Notes under the pieces: generated by a model
Databases searched by the model: none
What the model was told of the DNA's origin: nothing
Seen by the model: only the letters and a program-made list of their open reading frames with translations
Assembly: GCF_027744825.2 (NCBI RefSeq)
Contig: NC_071335.1
Location: 29,043,001-29,107,000, forward strand
Reading direction: 5' to 3'
Source: Synchiropus splendidus
Lineage: Eukaryota > Chordata > Actinopteri > Syngnathiformes > Callionymidae
Length of the DNA: 64,000 nucleotides
Position numbers and translations under genes: made by a program
Shown: piece after piece, positions 43,231-58,296 of the stretch
How positions within the stretch are numbered: the stretch's first letter is position 1
Layout: each line of letters starts with the position of its first letter

Positions 43231-46200
43231 CCCAAAGACATAGGATAAATGGGCCTGAACACGATAGCTCAAGTCCAGCTGAAAGCTGCAAGCAGGGGCA
43301 AACAATCTCAGCCACCACTGCTGGCAAAGCAGAGCTACGCTGTTGAAGAAGCTGTGTCATCAGCACCACCACTAGATTGTAAGCATGGATGGTGTTCCTG
43401 GGCATGTTGGGGTCGGTATGGACCAAATGTTTGTCCATGGCCTGCTGCCTTCCTTGGGACAATTTTATGTACTCGTCCTGAGGCCACCACTTGATCCACA
43501 CTCTTCATGAGTTTTACTACCCATAATTGTATTGTGTTGTGTTGAGTACCTTGGGTCAAATATAAATGTATTTTCACTACTCACACGTTCCACCAAATTG
43601 TACTTAGGCAATGTAGTTCATTGCATGTAGTTGAAGTCTCCCAAACACTGATTATTTTTACCTGAAGTATTTCATTTACTCCTTTTCTTTCATACAGACA
43701 GCAATGTCCTGATGGAGCTGTGGCTGGCTTCAGTCACAGCGTCTGTATGGAACGGCACCACAAACCCTAGAATCGCATGTGTCTGATTATACAGCTATTG
43801 ACTGGACACTGGGAGAAAATGGTGCCCTGTTAGAATAACTACTGTCTGCGACCAGGAAATGCACTTCCCCTTCTCTCAGACTTTAATTGCTTGTAAATGA
43901 AATAACAATGAAACAATTTGCAGTAAAATTCCAAGAGTCTGAAATTACCTCTGGTGGCTCTGCAGATCAATAATGCAGCGCAGCTCGGTCTGCCTCTGCA
44001 AACAATGGTCGATAGCTGAAAACCAAAGAAAAGAGTGGCTAATTAGCTGGAAGTTGAAAAGTTCAGTTCAAACCGCATGTAAAGCAGCTATTAGAAAAGG
44101 GTAAGAGATAGGAGGTAATTCCTTTGTACTGTCTCAAGTCCCTTCCTCCCGAACCAAGCGTTTTCTTTATTCTTTCGATAGCCTCTCCCCGGTGAAACGG
44201 GAGTCGGGGAATGGAAACAACTGGCAGGAACACAAAAGCAGAGCTGATCAGACTGTGGTTTGGAGAGACTTTTAATGAAAAGCACGTGCGTAATTCCGAC
44301 TTGGGATGTGTAACCCAAACTCCATCTGAATGAAGTATGAATAGATGCCACCAGTCTGAGCTATTTCCGGCTTCATGGGAAGCCAGCCAGGTTGTGTCTT
44401 GAGCTATAAGCTTTTGGGGGCATTATTGATGTTTTGGCAGCGTGATGTACAGTGTGACATGCCCATCGAGACATCTGACTTGATATTGCCTCAGGTAGTC
44501 TGTATCACAGGAAGCGATTAAAACATGTCCGCAGCTCCAAAGTACGCAGACGCTGGTTGCTGTTTTGTTACGTCGAGGCTCGACATTTCAGTCCTTTGAC
44601 TGTGAGATTTTTAGAGTCATGGCCTCGATGTTTTCTTTTTTTCCCCATCTGTAGATGAAACATTAAGTGCAGCCTCATGCTAGAAGGCACATGGGACCAA
44701 GATAAATAGGCTGTTATATGTTTCTGCAACATATGTATCCGCAATTGTTCTCAGCCATGATGAATGTGCCGTGTCAGGTCACACTGAAACTGCGATAAGA
44801 GAAAAAAAACAAGTTTCTTTCAGCGCAGAACCATGACCTCAGAGGCCGTTTTCAAGTCAAGATGTGTTCAATTTTTCATTGCGATTGTCTTTTCTAATTA
44901 TATTTCTCATTCGAGCACTACTCTTGACTCAGTAGATTTTTAAATCTATTGATTTCAATATTTGTTTGTTGTTTATTGAAGTCCAAATGGGGTCAATAAC
45001 ATTCCCTTATACATACATATATGTGTTGATTTTTTCTTTTCGCTCAGACCCAGGCAGAATAGTTAAAAACACTCCACTCCGTCTGAATTTCAAGTCAGAG
45101 AGATAAGCCGAGTTTATTCCTTGATAAATGTGCAGTTTAGCTATGGAAGCACATGGGTGTTGGCTGCTATAATCTTATGTATCTTCAAATCCCAGAGTCA
45201 CATATTTTTCCAAATATCTTTTTCCCTGTGCTTCTTTAGAGATTTGTTACAAATGTACTGCACAAATATCTTACACCTGAGATTGACTTTTCTCTATATA
45301 TTGAAAGTACATATTTGCCATATATGTCTGTCATGAGTTGAGTAGATGATCCTGGGAAACACGTTGTCATACATATGTAGGCCCTTGAACACCTATTTTG
45401 ACGCACATAAATGGCTTGAAACGGCGAAAAATTTGGAGGCGAATATTGAGTGATGCCATGAGATACTTCACACGCAAGTACATTTATTAAATTATAGGGA
45501 CCTATCATTTCCGCAGTCACGGAATTGGCTGAATGAATTTAAATGGAATCCAGCAGAATTTGACATAATGTGTGGAACATTCACCTGAAATATACGCGTC
45601 CGGCATAAGCCACAACACTAGAAATCATTTGTGTCCAATCTCCACGCAGAAATGTGTGGACACTTTGGTTCAAATGTATCAAAAATTTCCGCTCCTCAAC
45701 ATTTCTTGACCTTGAATAAGGTTGAACCGACTGTCAGATACTACCTGACTCACGATTGGTACTTGGCAAGTTGTTGGCACGACTGTGTATACATTGAAGC
45801 TAAAATACAAATGAAACATTGAGTAGTTAACTGACAGTGACACAGTTTGTGGATTATCATTTACCAGAGTAAATGAGGCATTACTGCGGAATTGAAAGGT
45901 GATTTATAGTCATTTCAGTTCCCTGAAAACCGAGCTAAATGAATGCAAAAATGTATGGCTCTGTGTCATGATGTTTGTGTTGCCAGTGTTTTATTATTTC
46001 AAGCATTTTTCTTTCTAGCTTAAGTGCGTTTGCAGGTTGACAAGTAACCATTTGATGAGGTAATGTGACATTTCCTTGGAGAATATTTCACGTCTTCCTT
46101 GGCCGTCTCCTGCATCTGTGTTTACTTGCTGCTACTTCCTGCCGATCACCGGCTGCTTTGTCAACAACATATGACTAATCGTGTAGCCGAGCATCACCAT

Positions 46201-49200
46201 CGCTCCTCACCCCCGAGTCGATCTGACAGGTCCAGTCCATGTCGTAACTAGAAGGCCTACCTCAGTTCTTCTTTACCTTCTTTATGAAATTCATAAAAAA
46301 GTTAAAATTCAACGTGAGAATGACATTCACATGGCAGTGCTGCCAAATCCTCAAGAATGAAAGTTGCCAAAGGCCGCCCTAAATGTGCGCTAGAGGTCGC
46401 TAAATGACATCATCCCCTTATTTGCAGAATGGCTTCGTGAATATGCAAGTCATTTGTAGCCTGGAGTTGGAGCCATTCCAGTCGTCTCCGGCTGCAGACC
46501 GACTGCCTGTGCGAGCTTCGTGCTGGCGCAGGGGCAGAAGCTGCCGCCTGTTGAAGCAGTACGTGCTTTTCACGGAAACCAGGACCACAAAAAAAGGCAG
46601 ATTTGCTGCCAAGGGGGCTTGTAAAGTCACCAGAACAAAGTCACCAGGATGGCAACAATGACACACACAGCCATGCACAAAATAGAAAATGGCAGAATAA
46701 TGAGGCCAACTTTAAATAGCATGCTGTTTTGATTTTCACCCACCGCTTTTTAAGCTCATACTGTTTGGCAAAGAAGACAAACGTTCTTATTTTACTTTTC
46801 TCTGTTAAATTTAAGTCCACTGTTATCTGGGATATTAAAGACGTTCAGCGGAGGAAGTCTTGCTCTGATTCTTCTGCAGTGAATTGACTTTTCAAAAACA
46901 CAAATACCAATCTTGAAACGCTGATAAAACTCTGTTAATCTGAAAGACTCAGCGACCTCAGTCTCTGGCTTCCCATTGAGACGCCTTCTGTTCAGCAGGC
47001 AGATTTTGGATGTTTACAGCTCATCTATCTGGCGGTTACATATTTAAGTCCCTGGAAAGGGATAAAAATTGCCCATTACATCCCAGCAATTCAGATGGCA
47101 GTGAACACCAAGCCCTCTCATTGTGGTGAGCTATTAGTGTCAGGCTAAATGGTCCCAATGAAGACACTTAGATTACCCTGAGTCCCTTTCTGTCAGCGGT
47201 ACACTGTGCATCGCCACAATTATTTCCAACCGAGTAATGAACCAATGCTTTAAATACCCTGCAATTCAAATTTGGATTTAAGTACCACTCGGCGAAGCCA
47301 CGCACTTTCAAATGTAAAACAATTTTACTGCCGAGCTTGATGTTTCACCTCTGACAAATGGGGAATAAGAGAAGCTCCCATAAGCATAACTCTTGTTGCC
47401 AAAATCCAGCTTCAGGTTAGCCATTCAGTTTATATGATGTCGCAAAATACAATCGTGTTGATGGAATCGATTTTGTTTGATGCGCCCTTTAAATAAAATG
47501 CATTTTCTATTTCAAATTGCATTTACTTTTCTTCCTATCTTGCTCCTCTGCGTTCCCCGTCTTTGCAGGTCAGCTATTGTTAAGCTCCTCAGAGAAAAAT
47601 CCCACGAGACAGTGATGCCCAAAGTTCCCAGGGAGAATGAAAGACAATCCTGCACACTCAGCAATCTGCAGCCACACATGGGAACATGTCTTTAAAAGAG
47701 AGAGGCTGGAGGTAATGTAATCTTGCGGCCCACTTAAAGAAGTTCATTAAACGCTGCGCTTTCACAGCAAGTTCCTCAAAGTGCCTGACATTCGTGAGCT
47801 CTCCACTTCAAACATCAAAAGCCTTTGGGTGTGCTATATTGGATTGCATACAATGTATCAGGAAATAAATTGAATCTTCTGTGTTGCAGGGTGGATAAGA
47901 TTGCGAACTTGACAGTGAAAAATCTGGTCAAAAGTCAAGAGGCGTTGAATTTCCCGCCATAGATTTCATTCACCTGAATGTCAAAAACGTGCTCGATATT
48001 GCTCAAAAAATACTCTGGGAAGGAGAAGTGTTTTCACATTTAACCTTCCGTCGTAACGAAAGTTAAAAGTTGCAAAAGTTCCACTTTACATATTTTATCA
48101 CCATGATACAAGCAGCGGAATCTGCTTTCTCTCATGCAGCTCTTGGTTTGTTTTATCAAAGCCGATATGCACAGAAGTGACAGACGCTCCCAAGTGCTCT
48201 CCAAGGACAAAGATATTTTCCAAAAGGCTTTGCAGACTTGAAAAAAAAAAGTCTTGTTTTTTCACAGCGACGAGGGGAAAAGAAGAAGAAAATTATGGAA
48301 GTGAAACTAAGTATGGCCAAAGTTAAGAAAGTTCGCATGGTGGAAAATCCATTTCGAGTCGATACAACAGGTTTCCAGTGCAGAGCTGCGAGGCATCTCC
48401 AGTCTGTGCTTACACCCTCCGTCATTCTCCACCACACGCCTCTGCTGTTTATGTTGAGTTAAGTTTGGCTTGATCCAAAGACACCACATGGTGTATATGA
48501 GGAGTACATGAAGATACAATGGAAATGCTGATAAATCCAGCAGGGTTGAAGGTGAAAATCTGTCTATTATTCTGAATATTATTTTCCATTTGAAGACGGA
48601 TTTAACGTTACATTACGGGATTTTCCTGACACTTGAACGTCAAAATAAGAAATAATTTGAAGCATTCTGTATCTGATTTAAGAATAGCCATTTTAAAAAT
48701 AGCACAGATGGTTCAAATATGTCGTCATTTCCTCTTGGTTTCACCCCCCCCAGTGAGTGCCACAATTCTCATAACATTTTCATGGTGACCTTTCCTGGTA
48801 GCTGTTTCTGACACAATAACTGTGATCCTGACCTGCACGTCACCGGGACATGACAGAATATGAATAAAAAAAAACGGACAAGGGGAAATTATTTCGTGAT
48901 CATAATGAATAGTTAAGCGCTGAATGTTTCATCAATCTAGTCTTACAGTGTCTTGCTCTCTTGCTGGTCTGCATTCAGAAGTATGTGTCTCATGTGGATT
49001 CACTTTGGCATGAATTACTTATGAGTCATGTCAAGAGTGATGACGAAAGAACGCTGGTTGGAGTAAAAATGCATCAGACAGGTGGTGTTTTTTTTTTTTT
49101 TTTTCCCCAGACGTCTCTGTAAGCTGTCTTCCGCTGTCAGCCATACGAGTTGCGTACAACCATGGGTTCTACCTTCGTGACACACTGGAAGCATTACGCC

Positions 49201-51739
49201 CACCTTTCACTTTAACTCAGCGCTGACTTAGAAATTAATAGATCGCAAAAATTCTGCTTTAGATTAACTCGTAAATCATTTATATGCTGTCGTCTGAGCT
49301 TTGTCTGAGACTGAAATGGAAGGGATACAATGGGCTCTCAGACTTAAAACAGGATGCGACGGAAGAAAGAGAGGGCCAGTGATTGTAGCTTGGTCAGCGG
49401 CTAAAAAACAAAAAGATTCCATTGTACGGTATACAATACATAAAACGAGAGTGTTCTCAGACTGAGTAAGGAGGAGATGGCGACAAGAACCGTCCGTCAT
49501 GTGTGTTTCGTGTTTCCTCAGCGACGTCAACAGCGCTGCTCTGTGAGTGTGTCGCACAATGCTAGTCAACTAGATGCTACCGTCGTACAGGACATTTCTG
49601 CACATATTTATTTATGTAGTTTTTTGTATATTTCATTGTTTGTTTTGATGCTAATTTTTTTTTTCTACAGTACATTATCTTGTTGCCTCTTGTCCATGAC
49701 TTTAATGCAATGCTTGTATTCTGCCATAACAACCAAAATTCCCCACGTTGTGGGAGGAATACTGTCATCTTTGAATGGTATTCTATGTAGAAACTTTCTT
49801 TTTCCCTTTTGATTTGCCGAAAACTTTCTTCTGCGTTGCAGCAGTTCGTCATCTCCCATCTTGTCTAACAAACATTCTTGAGGGACGATTGAACCGTTAA
49901 TCGTTAATGTATTCTATGAGGAGAACAAGCCGCTTGCTTAAGATAAAACATCACTGCGGATTCATCTGTCAGCCGTGTTTCAAGGTCATTGCTGTGGCTA
50001 AGAACAAGAAGAGCGTTTTTCTTCTGATCACAATTTTTTTTTCTTTTCATTGCGAAAAGTAAATTTAAAAAACTTTTGGCGTTTTGTATCTCAAGCAACT
50101 GTGGTCTGAATAGAACGTTTTCTAAATGTTCTGACATTGACAGCATAACAGAGCCATGTTTCAGAAGTTTATCAACAAACAGCACTAACTAGCATCTATG
50201 AAATCAATTGGTTCCTTTACACAGCCTTACCGTTATGGTGTATGAGTCATCGCTGAAACCGCGTAACATTGTCACCTCGGACATGATACATCAATATCTA
50301 TTTCTATATATTTGCGTTGAGCAGCACATCCTGTCATTGCCTTTGTCTTTTGTATCCAAATCTTTCTCCTAGTGTGTTGGGAACATTGCTGCTACAACAC
50401 AATGTGGTTGTTGTGTTGGTGAGGCTGGGCCTCAGGCCGGCGGAATGAGAAGACTTGACTCTTTTTTACATGATTCTTTACATGAAAAGATTATACGTAA
50501 CATCAAGTAGCAAGCACAATGGCTCCAAATACCATGTATTACACGGTAACAAGTCATCACCGCAAATGAGCATCACACGGAAGGTGCCAGCCTGGAATCA
50601 TGATGTGTTGGATCAGTGGGATCCGGAGGCATCCCAGCATGCAATGCAGGTGTAAAAGGGTGCGCTGCACTGTTTGTAAGGCCCTTCTTTATGGAAGTTA
50701 TGTAGCCGTATTGTGAAAATCACGTCCTATAAATGCAGCGTGGTTTCGCACTGTAAATATAGGTGCTTGCTATCGAGGCTGAAGAATATCAACCTGAGTT
50801 AGAATGTCCTTGTCACCTCGCCAGCCTGTTTTGCACAAACAGATAGGCATGGCAAACATCTATGGAAATGTATCGGTGAAACCACGAGAAAAAGCAAATG
50901 CTACATCCACCATGCTTGCAAAAAAAAGCACAGAATTTTAAGTACATTTGCATAATCTAGCATCTCACATTGGACAGAGAGGGAGTGCCCTGCGGGGGCC
51001 ACACCCACGCTGCATGCACTCGCCAAACGCCACACTTGAGAGCGAAGCAAAGGTTAGTAGGAGTCAAATGCCTTCGTTCATGATGTGACACAGTCCTGAG
51101 GTTGTGGATTTGCTAATTCCCATTCTGTAAGTAGATTGAGAAGCTTGGCGACCTGAGAGAGGATCAAGGTAACGTTGCCTGAGGGGAAGCCAGTCGATCT
51201 TTTTGGATTCTGACTGTTAAAGGTGCTTCTCCATGTTATAAGAGTGATCTACAGGAAGGTAAAACATGGTCTTTTCTCTGTATTGGGGGATTGAATACTG
51301 AACTCTGAACACATTTCCCTCTGCCACGGTGCTGCTGTCAGATGGGTTGAAGAGTCCCAAACTGGAGCGGTGGAACAAAGAAGTTCCATTCACAGTTCCA
51401 TCTGGTTTCAAGTATAGAAATCATATTCCCGCAGCAGAGCTGTGCTCAGATAGCGTTGCCTGAGCTGTGAACCCATTGGCAGCAACATTGCTTACGGGCC
51501 TGTGGTATCCCCATTTTCCAAAACCAATAAATCAAGTCCTCAAATCTCCTAAAATAACCATCAAAACTGGAAATGAGTAAACGTGGTCGAAACTCAAATA
51601 TGCACAGAGGCAGAGGAGTGTTATTGCGATTCGCAACATTGCTTATATCAGGTTTGTGTATTCACTAAGACCCAAGGTCCATTCCAATGTCTAGTTACAC
51701 AGTCAATTCATATGTTTTGTGGGAACATTAAATTTACTT
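43231..51739. other. Intergenic, no recognised feature
   Basis: Longest stretch without a recognisable element. ORFs are short and on both strands. T-runs lie near 49088-49105 and 49648. I saw no exon, RNA gene or transposon end that I can support. Confidence 0.4.
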
Positions 51740-51960
51740 TCATGCTTTCCCCCAGCCTCTCACCATGAAGCTAAACATCCCAAACACATGGCCAACTTTA
51801 ACCAGGGCTGAAACCAAAATAAAATTACATTATAATAACCCAGTTATTTTGAAGTTTTAACCCTAAAATCGAGGCTCAACCTTGTGGGGACCGGCAAAAG
51901 GACCCCACAAGGAGAAGTGTATCCAAGATTTGTTCCCCGCAAGTACAGCTGTACAAGTTT
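51740..51960 (+). repeat. Dispersed fish repeat (CAGCCTCTCACCAT family), copy 2
   Basis: Same order of words as at 36120-36320: CCCAGCCTCTCACCAT, TAACCAGGGC, TTGTGGGGACC, CCCCACAAGG and AAGATTTGT. A short CA run follows at 51961-51975. Confidence 0.6.
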
Positions 51961-51975
51961 GCACACGCACACACA

Positions 51976-53686
51976 CTTCTTCTTGAGGAGTTGGTACTTT
52001 AGTGTTTACAGTTGTGGCACAGATGGAGCTTCCACAGGTGCTGAGCACCAGGTCCGATCGCTGTTAAGATAACCGACCACATGCAGGCTCAATCGAGCTC
52101 GATTTACCACATTACTGTGCCGTCTGACACAGAGAAGTTTTCTCTCCCATACTTGGACGTAGCTGTTTGGCCCCATCGACCGTCGTGTCTATTTTGCACT
52201 CCTGCTGTGCCACTATTCACCTCTTCCTTCGCTGCTGTCTATGCAAAGTTGAGTGTCATGGCTGGTCATGTGATGTCAAGGAAGTCGTTGTTGCAACAAC
52301 AAACATTATGTCGCTATCTTTTCAATCTTTTCAAGTTCCTGTTGTACATTTCGCAGTTTTGCTAGGATGACCTCGTATGTTGAAAGTTTTGCAAAAAATA
52401 CAACATTTAAAAATAGAAATGTCATGCCCTATCAAATGACTTTTCCAACAATTTGTCCTGGATCTGCAGGCAACGCTACGCTTCTGCAACATGGTAAAAA
52501 GTTTTCAAACAATCTGTATTTTGCAAAAGACGCTGATGAACATTGTGGTGAAAAGGGAACTTCAATGCAGTGTATTATTCAACAGACACTGCCATTGATA
52601 TTTATTTGCCATTCATATACTGTATTACTGTTTGTTTTCATTCCCAACTGAATAATATTGTTTCAAATAAATATGCCAAGCGCTGTGTGACGACACCTGT
52701 AAGTAGCTGTCTTCATCATGCGGTAGTTTAACAGGGAACTGTCTGTCAAGTATACTTACTCTGATGGGAGAGAAAATAAACACAGCGCGCTCCATCCAAG
52801 TTCTTCGACAATTTATATTTTTGATCAGTCAGAACAGGAACATTGGGAGTGATGGAGATGACCCAGGCAGATGCTATCAGCGCGCAATGCATTGTATTGA
52901 GTGGGGATTCAGATGGTGCAGGTCGGCTCCGGTGTCATCGCAGGCGCTTCCATCCAAATCTCCAGGGAGCCCAGGGAGCAAGGTGCCTGCAGTTACATGC
53001 GACCCACTGCACCAGCCCAACTTCCGCCCGGCTTCTAAGGCTTGGAATATAGAGCGCTCTGGCTGTGTGGGAAGAGCTGAGCTCTGTAGGTCATCAACAT
53101 CTTTGTTAGTTGAAGTCAAAGAAACAGACCCATTTTGTAATGAAAGCAGACTTCAATTCTGTGCAAGTGTCGATTGTTTTTAAGACAAGGACAGGAAGGG
53201 AGTCAGGGGATTCACAGTGTTGTTATTGATGTGAGTGGCTTGGAATAATAGAGAGAATAATGTTGTCTGACTAGCGTTTGAGCAAAGCCGGTTTGCTTGT
53301 CAAAGAATGGCGAAGTAAACAGTGTGAGATTGGGCCACAACATGGAGAAATGAAAGGTTTATACAAGGAGGACGCCAGAGCTTTATTAAAGTCTCAAACG
53401 GAAAGGGGAGGTCAAGGCTTGCCCCGAGATGTGGTGGTTTCAAAACCGTTATCGATAGTGGTAAACATCATGCATAAAAAAATATGAAAAAAAAAGGGAA
53501 AAAAATGAAGAGAAGGATAGGAGTCGTGGCAGTGTTAGGTTGGAACAATTGACAAACATCTTCAAATGCACAGGCAGACAGAGAAAAGCTTCATGCAACG
53601 GCATGACTATTGACATAAAGCATGGAAGATTGAAAAAAAAATAAATACATTGACATTGTGTTGAAATGGTTCTATCATATACAGCA
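51976..53686. other. Intergenic, no recognised feature
   Basis: Mixed composition. Overlapping ORFs at 52764-53183 on both strands have no domain. Nothing supported. Confidence 0.4.
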
Positions 53687-54625
53687 CAGTGGTACCACAG
53701 TTACTTTGAAAAAGTAATCTGACTACTGATTACACATTCAAAAAGTTACTTGACCGATTACTTGAATTTAAAAGTAACTAAGTTAGATTACTTGTTACTT
53801 GTCAAGTTACATTTACCAGCAAAACAATATTTTAATGTCAAATCTCAGATTGTGTTTTTGAAACAAAGTGACCTAAGAACAATCCTGAACCTTTATGGTC
53901 CAGCGTTTGGATTTTTATGTTTATGTCTAAGCTTTAAAACTGATTGCCTGGTCATGTTTGGGTCATTTTTTTGAGCACAATCTCAACTACATTGGTACCT
54001 TGGTTTTCGAATGAGGTCAAACTGTAGTTGAGTGGTACTTCAAGTTGGAACAAAAATTTCGAGATTTTTTTGCTTCTGATTTCGAACGAAAATCCAGAAC
54101 TCGAACGGCCCCGAAAATAAACGGAAGAAACATAACGTGCCCATGACGCGCTTTGTTATTGTGTGTAACGCAGCCTCTGTATGCAGACGTGTCCCGTTAG
54201 CTCCATTTACTGACTGTTTTTTCTTCATATTGAGGTGTAAAACCTTTCCTGTCTCCACACTGGACCGTGGTAGAGTGTCACAGGGGAGGTGCTCGCTCTC
54301 CACACCACTCCAGGGTTTGATGTCCTGTTGTGGGCTGGAGCTGGGACAGGGATGAGGCGAGTCTGGGACAGAGCGTGACTTGGTTTATGACTTTGTCACA
54401 GCCAAACTGCACAGAAGCGCACATTCAGAGCTGGACACGCACCGGGCACCTCTTCACTTCTGGAGAGACGTCACTCACTCGGCAAGAAAGCAAACTTTAA
54501 TACTTAACTTCCCGACAACGGCAAAACTAGTATGCACAGTGACTTGTGATAAGTGATAAGTATCTTTAATCTGATAACTGGGTTTGAAATAGTAACGCGT
54601 CAGATTACTGATTTCTGAAAACAGT
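53687..54625. mobile_element. AAAGTAATC-type DNA repeat, interrupted by a pogo-like MITE
   Basis: The left part (53687-53987) is built of repeated AAAGTAATC, GATTACTTG and AAAAGTAACT words. The right part (about 54486-54625) ends with AGTAACGCGTCAGATTACTG. These are the two end regions of a common fish DNA repeat. The MITE between them marks a nested insertion. Boundaries are approximate. Confidence 0.5.
53990..54485 (+). mobile_element. pogo/Tigger-like MITE, copy 3 (right end lost)
   Basis: The start CATTGGTACCTTGGTTTTCG follows TA at 53988-53989, and the body matches 36393-37068 up to the words TCACTCACTCGGCAA. The last ~190 bases are missing. Confidence 0.7.
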
Positions 54626-57600
54626 GATGACATAAGATTAGCACATTGCCAGCATCACTGACACAGCGTATACACAACAAAGACAACAGCGCTTTAATGT
54701 CAAGGTACCTACAAAGAGGACATTGAAGTAGCAGACTTTTGGATTCGTGCGATACTTACTGTATGCTTTGCAGTATGTCTCCTGCGCCATTCGGGGGCGC
54801 GTTATAGCGACTCCAGTTTTGTGCATAGAGAGCAGATATTTGCAAAGAGGGGGGCGCCGTGGGTTTCTAGGTTTACATGTCCAGTATGACAAAGGAACTA
54901 ATGCTGGAGATAGGCTTCACCTAAATATGATATCAAGTGTGAAACATACAGTACTATTAATGTACATGTTTTCCTTCCTAAATGTTCTGAACAGCACGTA
55001 AACGTTTTTGCATCTTCTGATCAGAACACTCTTCTAACTGGACCGCTTATATGTTGCAACATTGAACGGCACAAAGTCTCCTTAAGCTCGAATGATCACT
55101 CTCCATTTGGTACATTATACGTTTCAACAGAATACAACTTTTTTTTCCGCCTTTTTAAAATCAGTAGTGTCATTTGACAGTGTCCTTAATATATTTCTTT
55201 TTTATTTCAATTTTGAGTTTCCATTTAAATGTTGTCAGCACATAGAAAATGCCCTGATACAGTATATCTGTTTTCCTATGTGACCAACTGAAGCCACACA
55301 AGAAACCTCGAAGAATCAGACGACAGAATAAACTGTAAACAATGCTGATTTTCTACCTTGCGACACCACAAGACATGACTCAACCTCTACCTTTCTGGTC
55401 AGTGACGATTTATGACTAAACTGTCCTCTAAGGAAATTTGACAGCTGGGATTGATGGACATGGAATCAGAGCATGTGACCTGTCTGTGCATGTCAGTGTG
55501 TCAGTCAGTGAATTAAGGCCAGATGACTCAGGTCGGCAAGTGTGTAACCTCATCTCTCGCCCAGGCATGATGGGTAAGGGCGGGGTGTGGGTCTTCCTTG
55601 TCAACAAGGTCATTGTAAAAAAACAAAAAAGCAAACAAAAGGGGTACTGTAACAGTCTTCTTCTATCCCTCATCACCATTAATTCAATAAACCAAGAGGT
55701 TGCCCATCATTCCGATTGAGAAGTCGGAATCCAGAATCCAAAATCCAGAGCATGAAGCTCTGACGCCACCAGGATCCAGTCCTCGGCCTATTTTTAGTGA
55801 ATATACCTGCTGACAAATACAGCGAAGGATTTAGAGGATGTGATGTTCATCCCTTCTTCGTCACGCTTGGATAAGAGCCCAACTGCAGATAAATGATACC
55901 GCCAGGACCACATTATGTGCCAACCTGGAATCCAAACCGTGTCAAGCCACTGAAGTAGATATCCTCAACAATTCTGTCCTGGGTTTCTGGTTATCATCGG
56001 TGGACTTAGACTGACTCGTGAATTCATGGCAAATCGAGAAAACAGTCATGAAAGTGATGCATTGTTTTTAGTGCCAGTGACAACACAAGGGGTATCTGTT
56101 CATTTGCTTGTAGGTTTGTACAATGATTATCTGTGGATTGTGCATTGCACACAGACAACTGGTTCACACTGTACTGATGGTACAGTACTGTAGTCCAGCA
56201 ACAAAGTATAGTGTAGACACTCCATATCCATATTTTTGAGGACAGTAGAGATTCCCAATTATTATCATGTTTGATGTAATGTAAGGCATTACATTCAAAA
56301 TGACTGTATGTAAATACACATAAAACTCACTCAAAATGAGCGAAGCTGCGCCGAGCTGCTTGATATAGAATTGAGTTCTGTTCAGTTGCGATGATTGTTT
56401 ATACAGAAAAATTGGTTGACAAAAGTAGAAATACTTATGACAAAGTTTCAAAATGCAGCACTGTGCGGAGACTTTAAAACATAAAACACAAAACACACTA
56501 AAACCGCTTCTGGCGTGAGTCACCTGGCCCTTACTAGCGCTAAAACTAGCGCTACCTTGGCCCAAACCCTGACATTTATTTGTATTCGCCCCAAAACTCC
56601 ACTCATTTTTCCAGCTGAACAACATAATGCGCTTGTTTGTTTTTTTGTTTGATCTCTCTGTGCACACACGTTCCCTTTTCTTATCCTCTCTTATTGGCCT
56701 CGCATCTCTCAACCGCTGCAGCGTAGGTCAGGGTTCAGGATGGTTGTTGAATGTGGCGCCATTATGGTTTCCCCCAACTCTCTCAGGTAAACTGTAATTT
56801 TATAATAGTTTAGCGCAAATGCACTACAAACTGACACACTGCAGATGATGGAAAAACAGCGCCCCGGGTCACATGTACTCGCAGCCTGCAAAGTCGCCAC
56901 ATATATATATATGTTTATGAGCACATACAAGTGCAACCTCAATGGTAGAAAAAGAAAGGTTGAGGTCCAAGGTTGTCAAGACGCCCTTTTGCCCTCCTTG
57001 TTGCTCACAATATACAACATACAAGCTTTTTACTCTGCTTTGGTCAGTAGGGCACAGCTAAGTACTGCTGAAGACATGCTGCATCTGGATGGAAACGGAG
57101 GTTTGCTTTGTCCGATTGTTTGTACCATGGGCAGTTTTACTTGAAGCAGCCTGCTTGGCATGTATTGCTTGAAAAGGCAGCGCCACCATAAAGTGAAAAT
57201 CCACTGTGATGACCAGGCTCAGGTGGCAGACAAGTGGCAAGTGCTCTTTGATCAAGCTCAGCTCGGTCTTCAAACCAACTTCATACCAGTGACCAGACTA
57301 TTTGACCACAAGTGAACCAAAGGTCAATAAAAGCTCACAAATTTTGAGGCAATTTTCCAAACAAGTCCTCACCAAGAAAAGCTTTTCAATTCAGTCAACT
57401 TTGTCAAGAATATTAGAGGTGAAGTGCAATTAAAATATTCATGAAGTCATGAATAAGTTCACTACGAAGATCCGTATTTCACTTTCCCATGTGGAGTGCA
57501 GCTGTCACCACTAGGTTCCCATGAGGCAAATTAATCTGCTGCAATTGTCGCTTTCAAATGTCCAAGTCGTGGCGTCGGAAGTGATATGATCTGCTGCTGT

Positions 57601-58296
57601 TTCCTCTCAGATGCGCCATTTGTTTACCAGCACAAAACCGACAACTTCTGATAAGCGCGTGGAAGCGCTCGCTGCTGGCATCAGTGCCGGTGCCGCACAT
57701 GAAAACCTTCCAGCGGGAGTGTTTGATGCGTGCACGCGCAGCTCTCTCGCACACGTGGGTGGAGTCAGCAGTTCACAGCAGCAGATACTCATGCAGGGTT
57801 CAGTCAGTGTCGGATGTGCTGTAAATGTTTGGTTGTGGGAGACCGTTGGGAAATAAATGCTGATTTAAAGTGAAGTGCGACAACTATTGCTTGATCTTAA
57901 TCTATTGCTGTAGTGGAGAAATTAATCATAGTTGTGCGTCAACCAGAGCGCTTCATTAAAGTCGCGAGAAACTACAAGAAGGGCACAGACGTTACGTTGT
58001 TTATTTTCTTGAGGTTCCCATGAAACAGATGTAGCAGCTTACTACAGCGACATCATATTTAGTTGGGGTGTGAATTTATTTTAAGTGGCTTTGCTCCCGT
58101 GTCATCGTGTTATGCTTCTGCCTCATTGAAACTTCATTGGGAAACAGTGATAGTAGAATGGCCTGGACACAAGAGGACAAATGACAGAAGTACAAACCTC
58201 TTCCGATGTGCGTATATCGGCAATAACCTCTGTACTTCTAAATGTTACAAGGTTGCCAAGATAGGATCAGCATAGTTGATAATAGTTGATAGTTCA
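54626..58296. other. Intergenic, no recognised feature
   Basis: AT-rich, with a short AT run at 56894-56911. The 182-codon minus ORF at 56164-56712 has no recognisable domain or start context and is probably chance. Confidence 0.4.

Noticed and set aside
52764..53183. 139-codon plus ORF with overlapping ORFs on both strands
   Set aside because: Overlapping frames on both strands indicate locally GC-richer sequence without stops. No domain or splice context was recognised.
56164..56712. 182-codon minus ORF
   Set aside because: No domain, biased hydrophobic composition, no supporting exon signals. Expected by chance in AT-rich DNA of this length.
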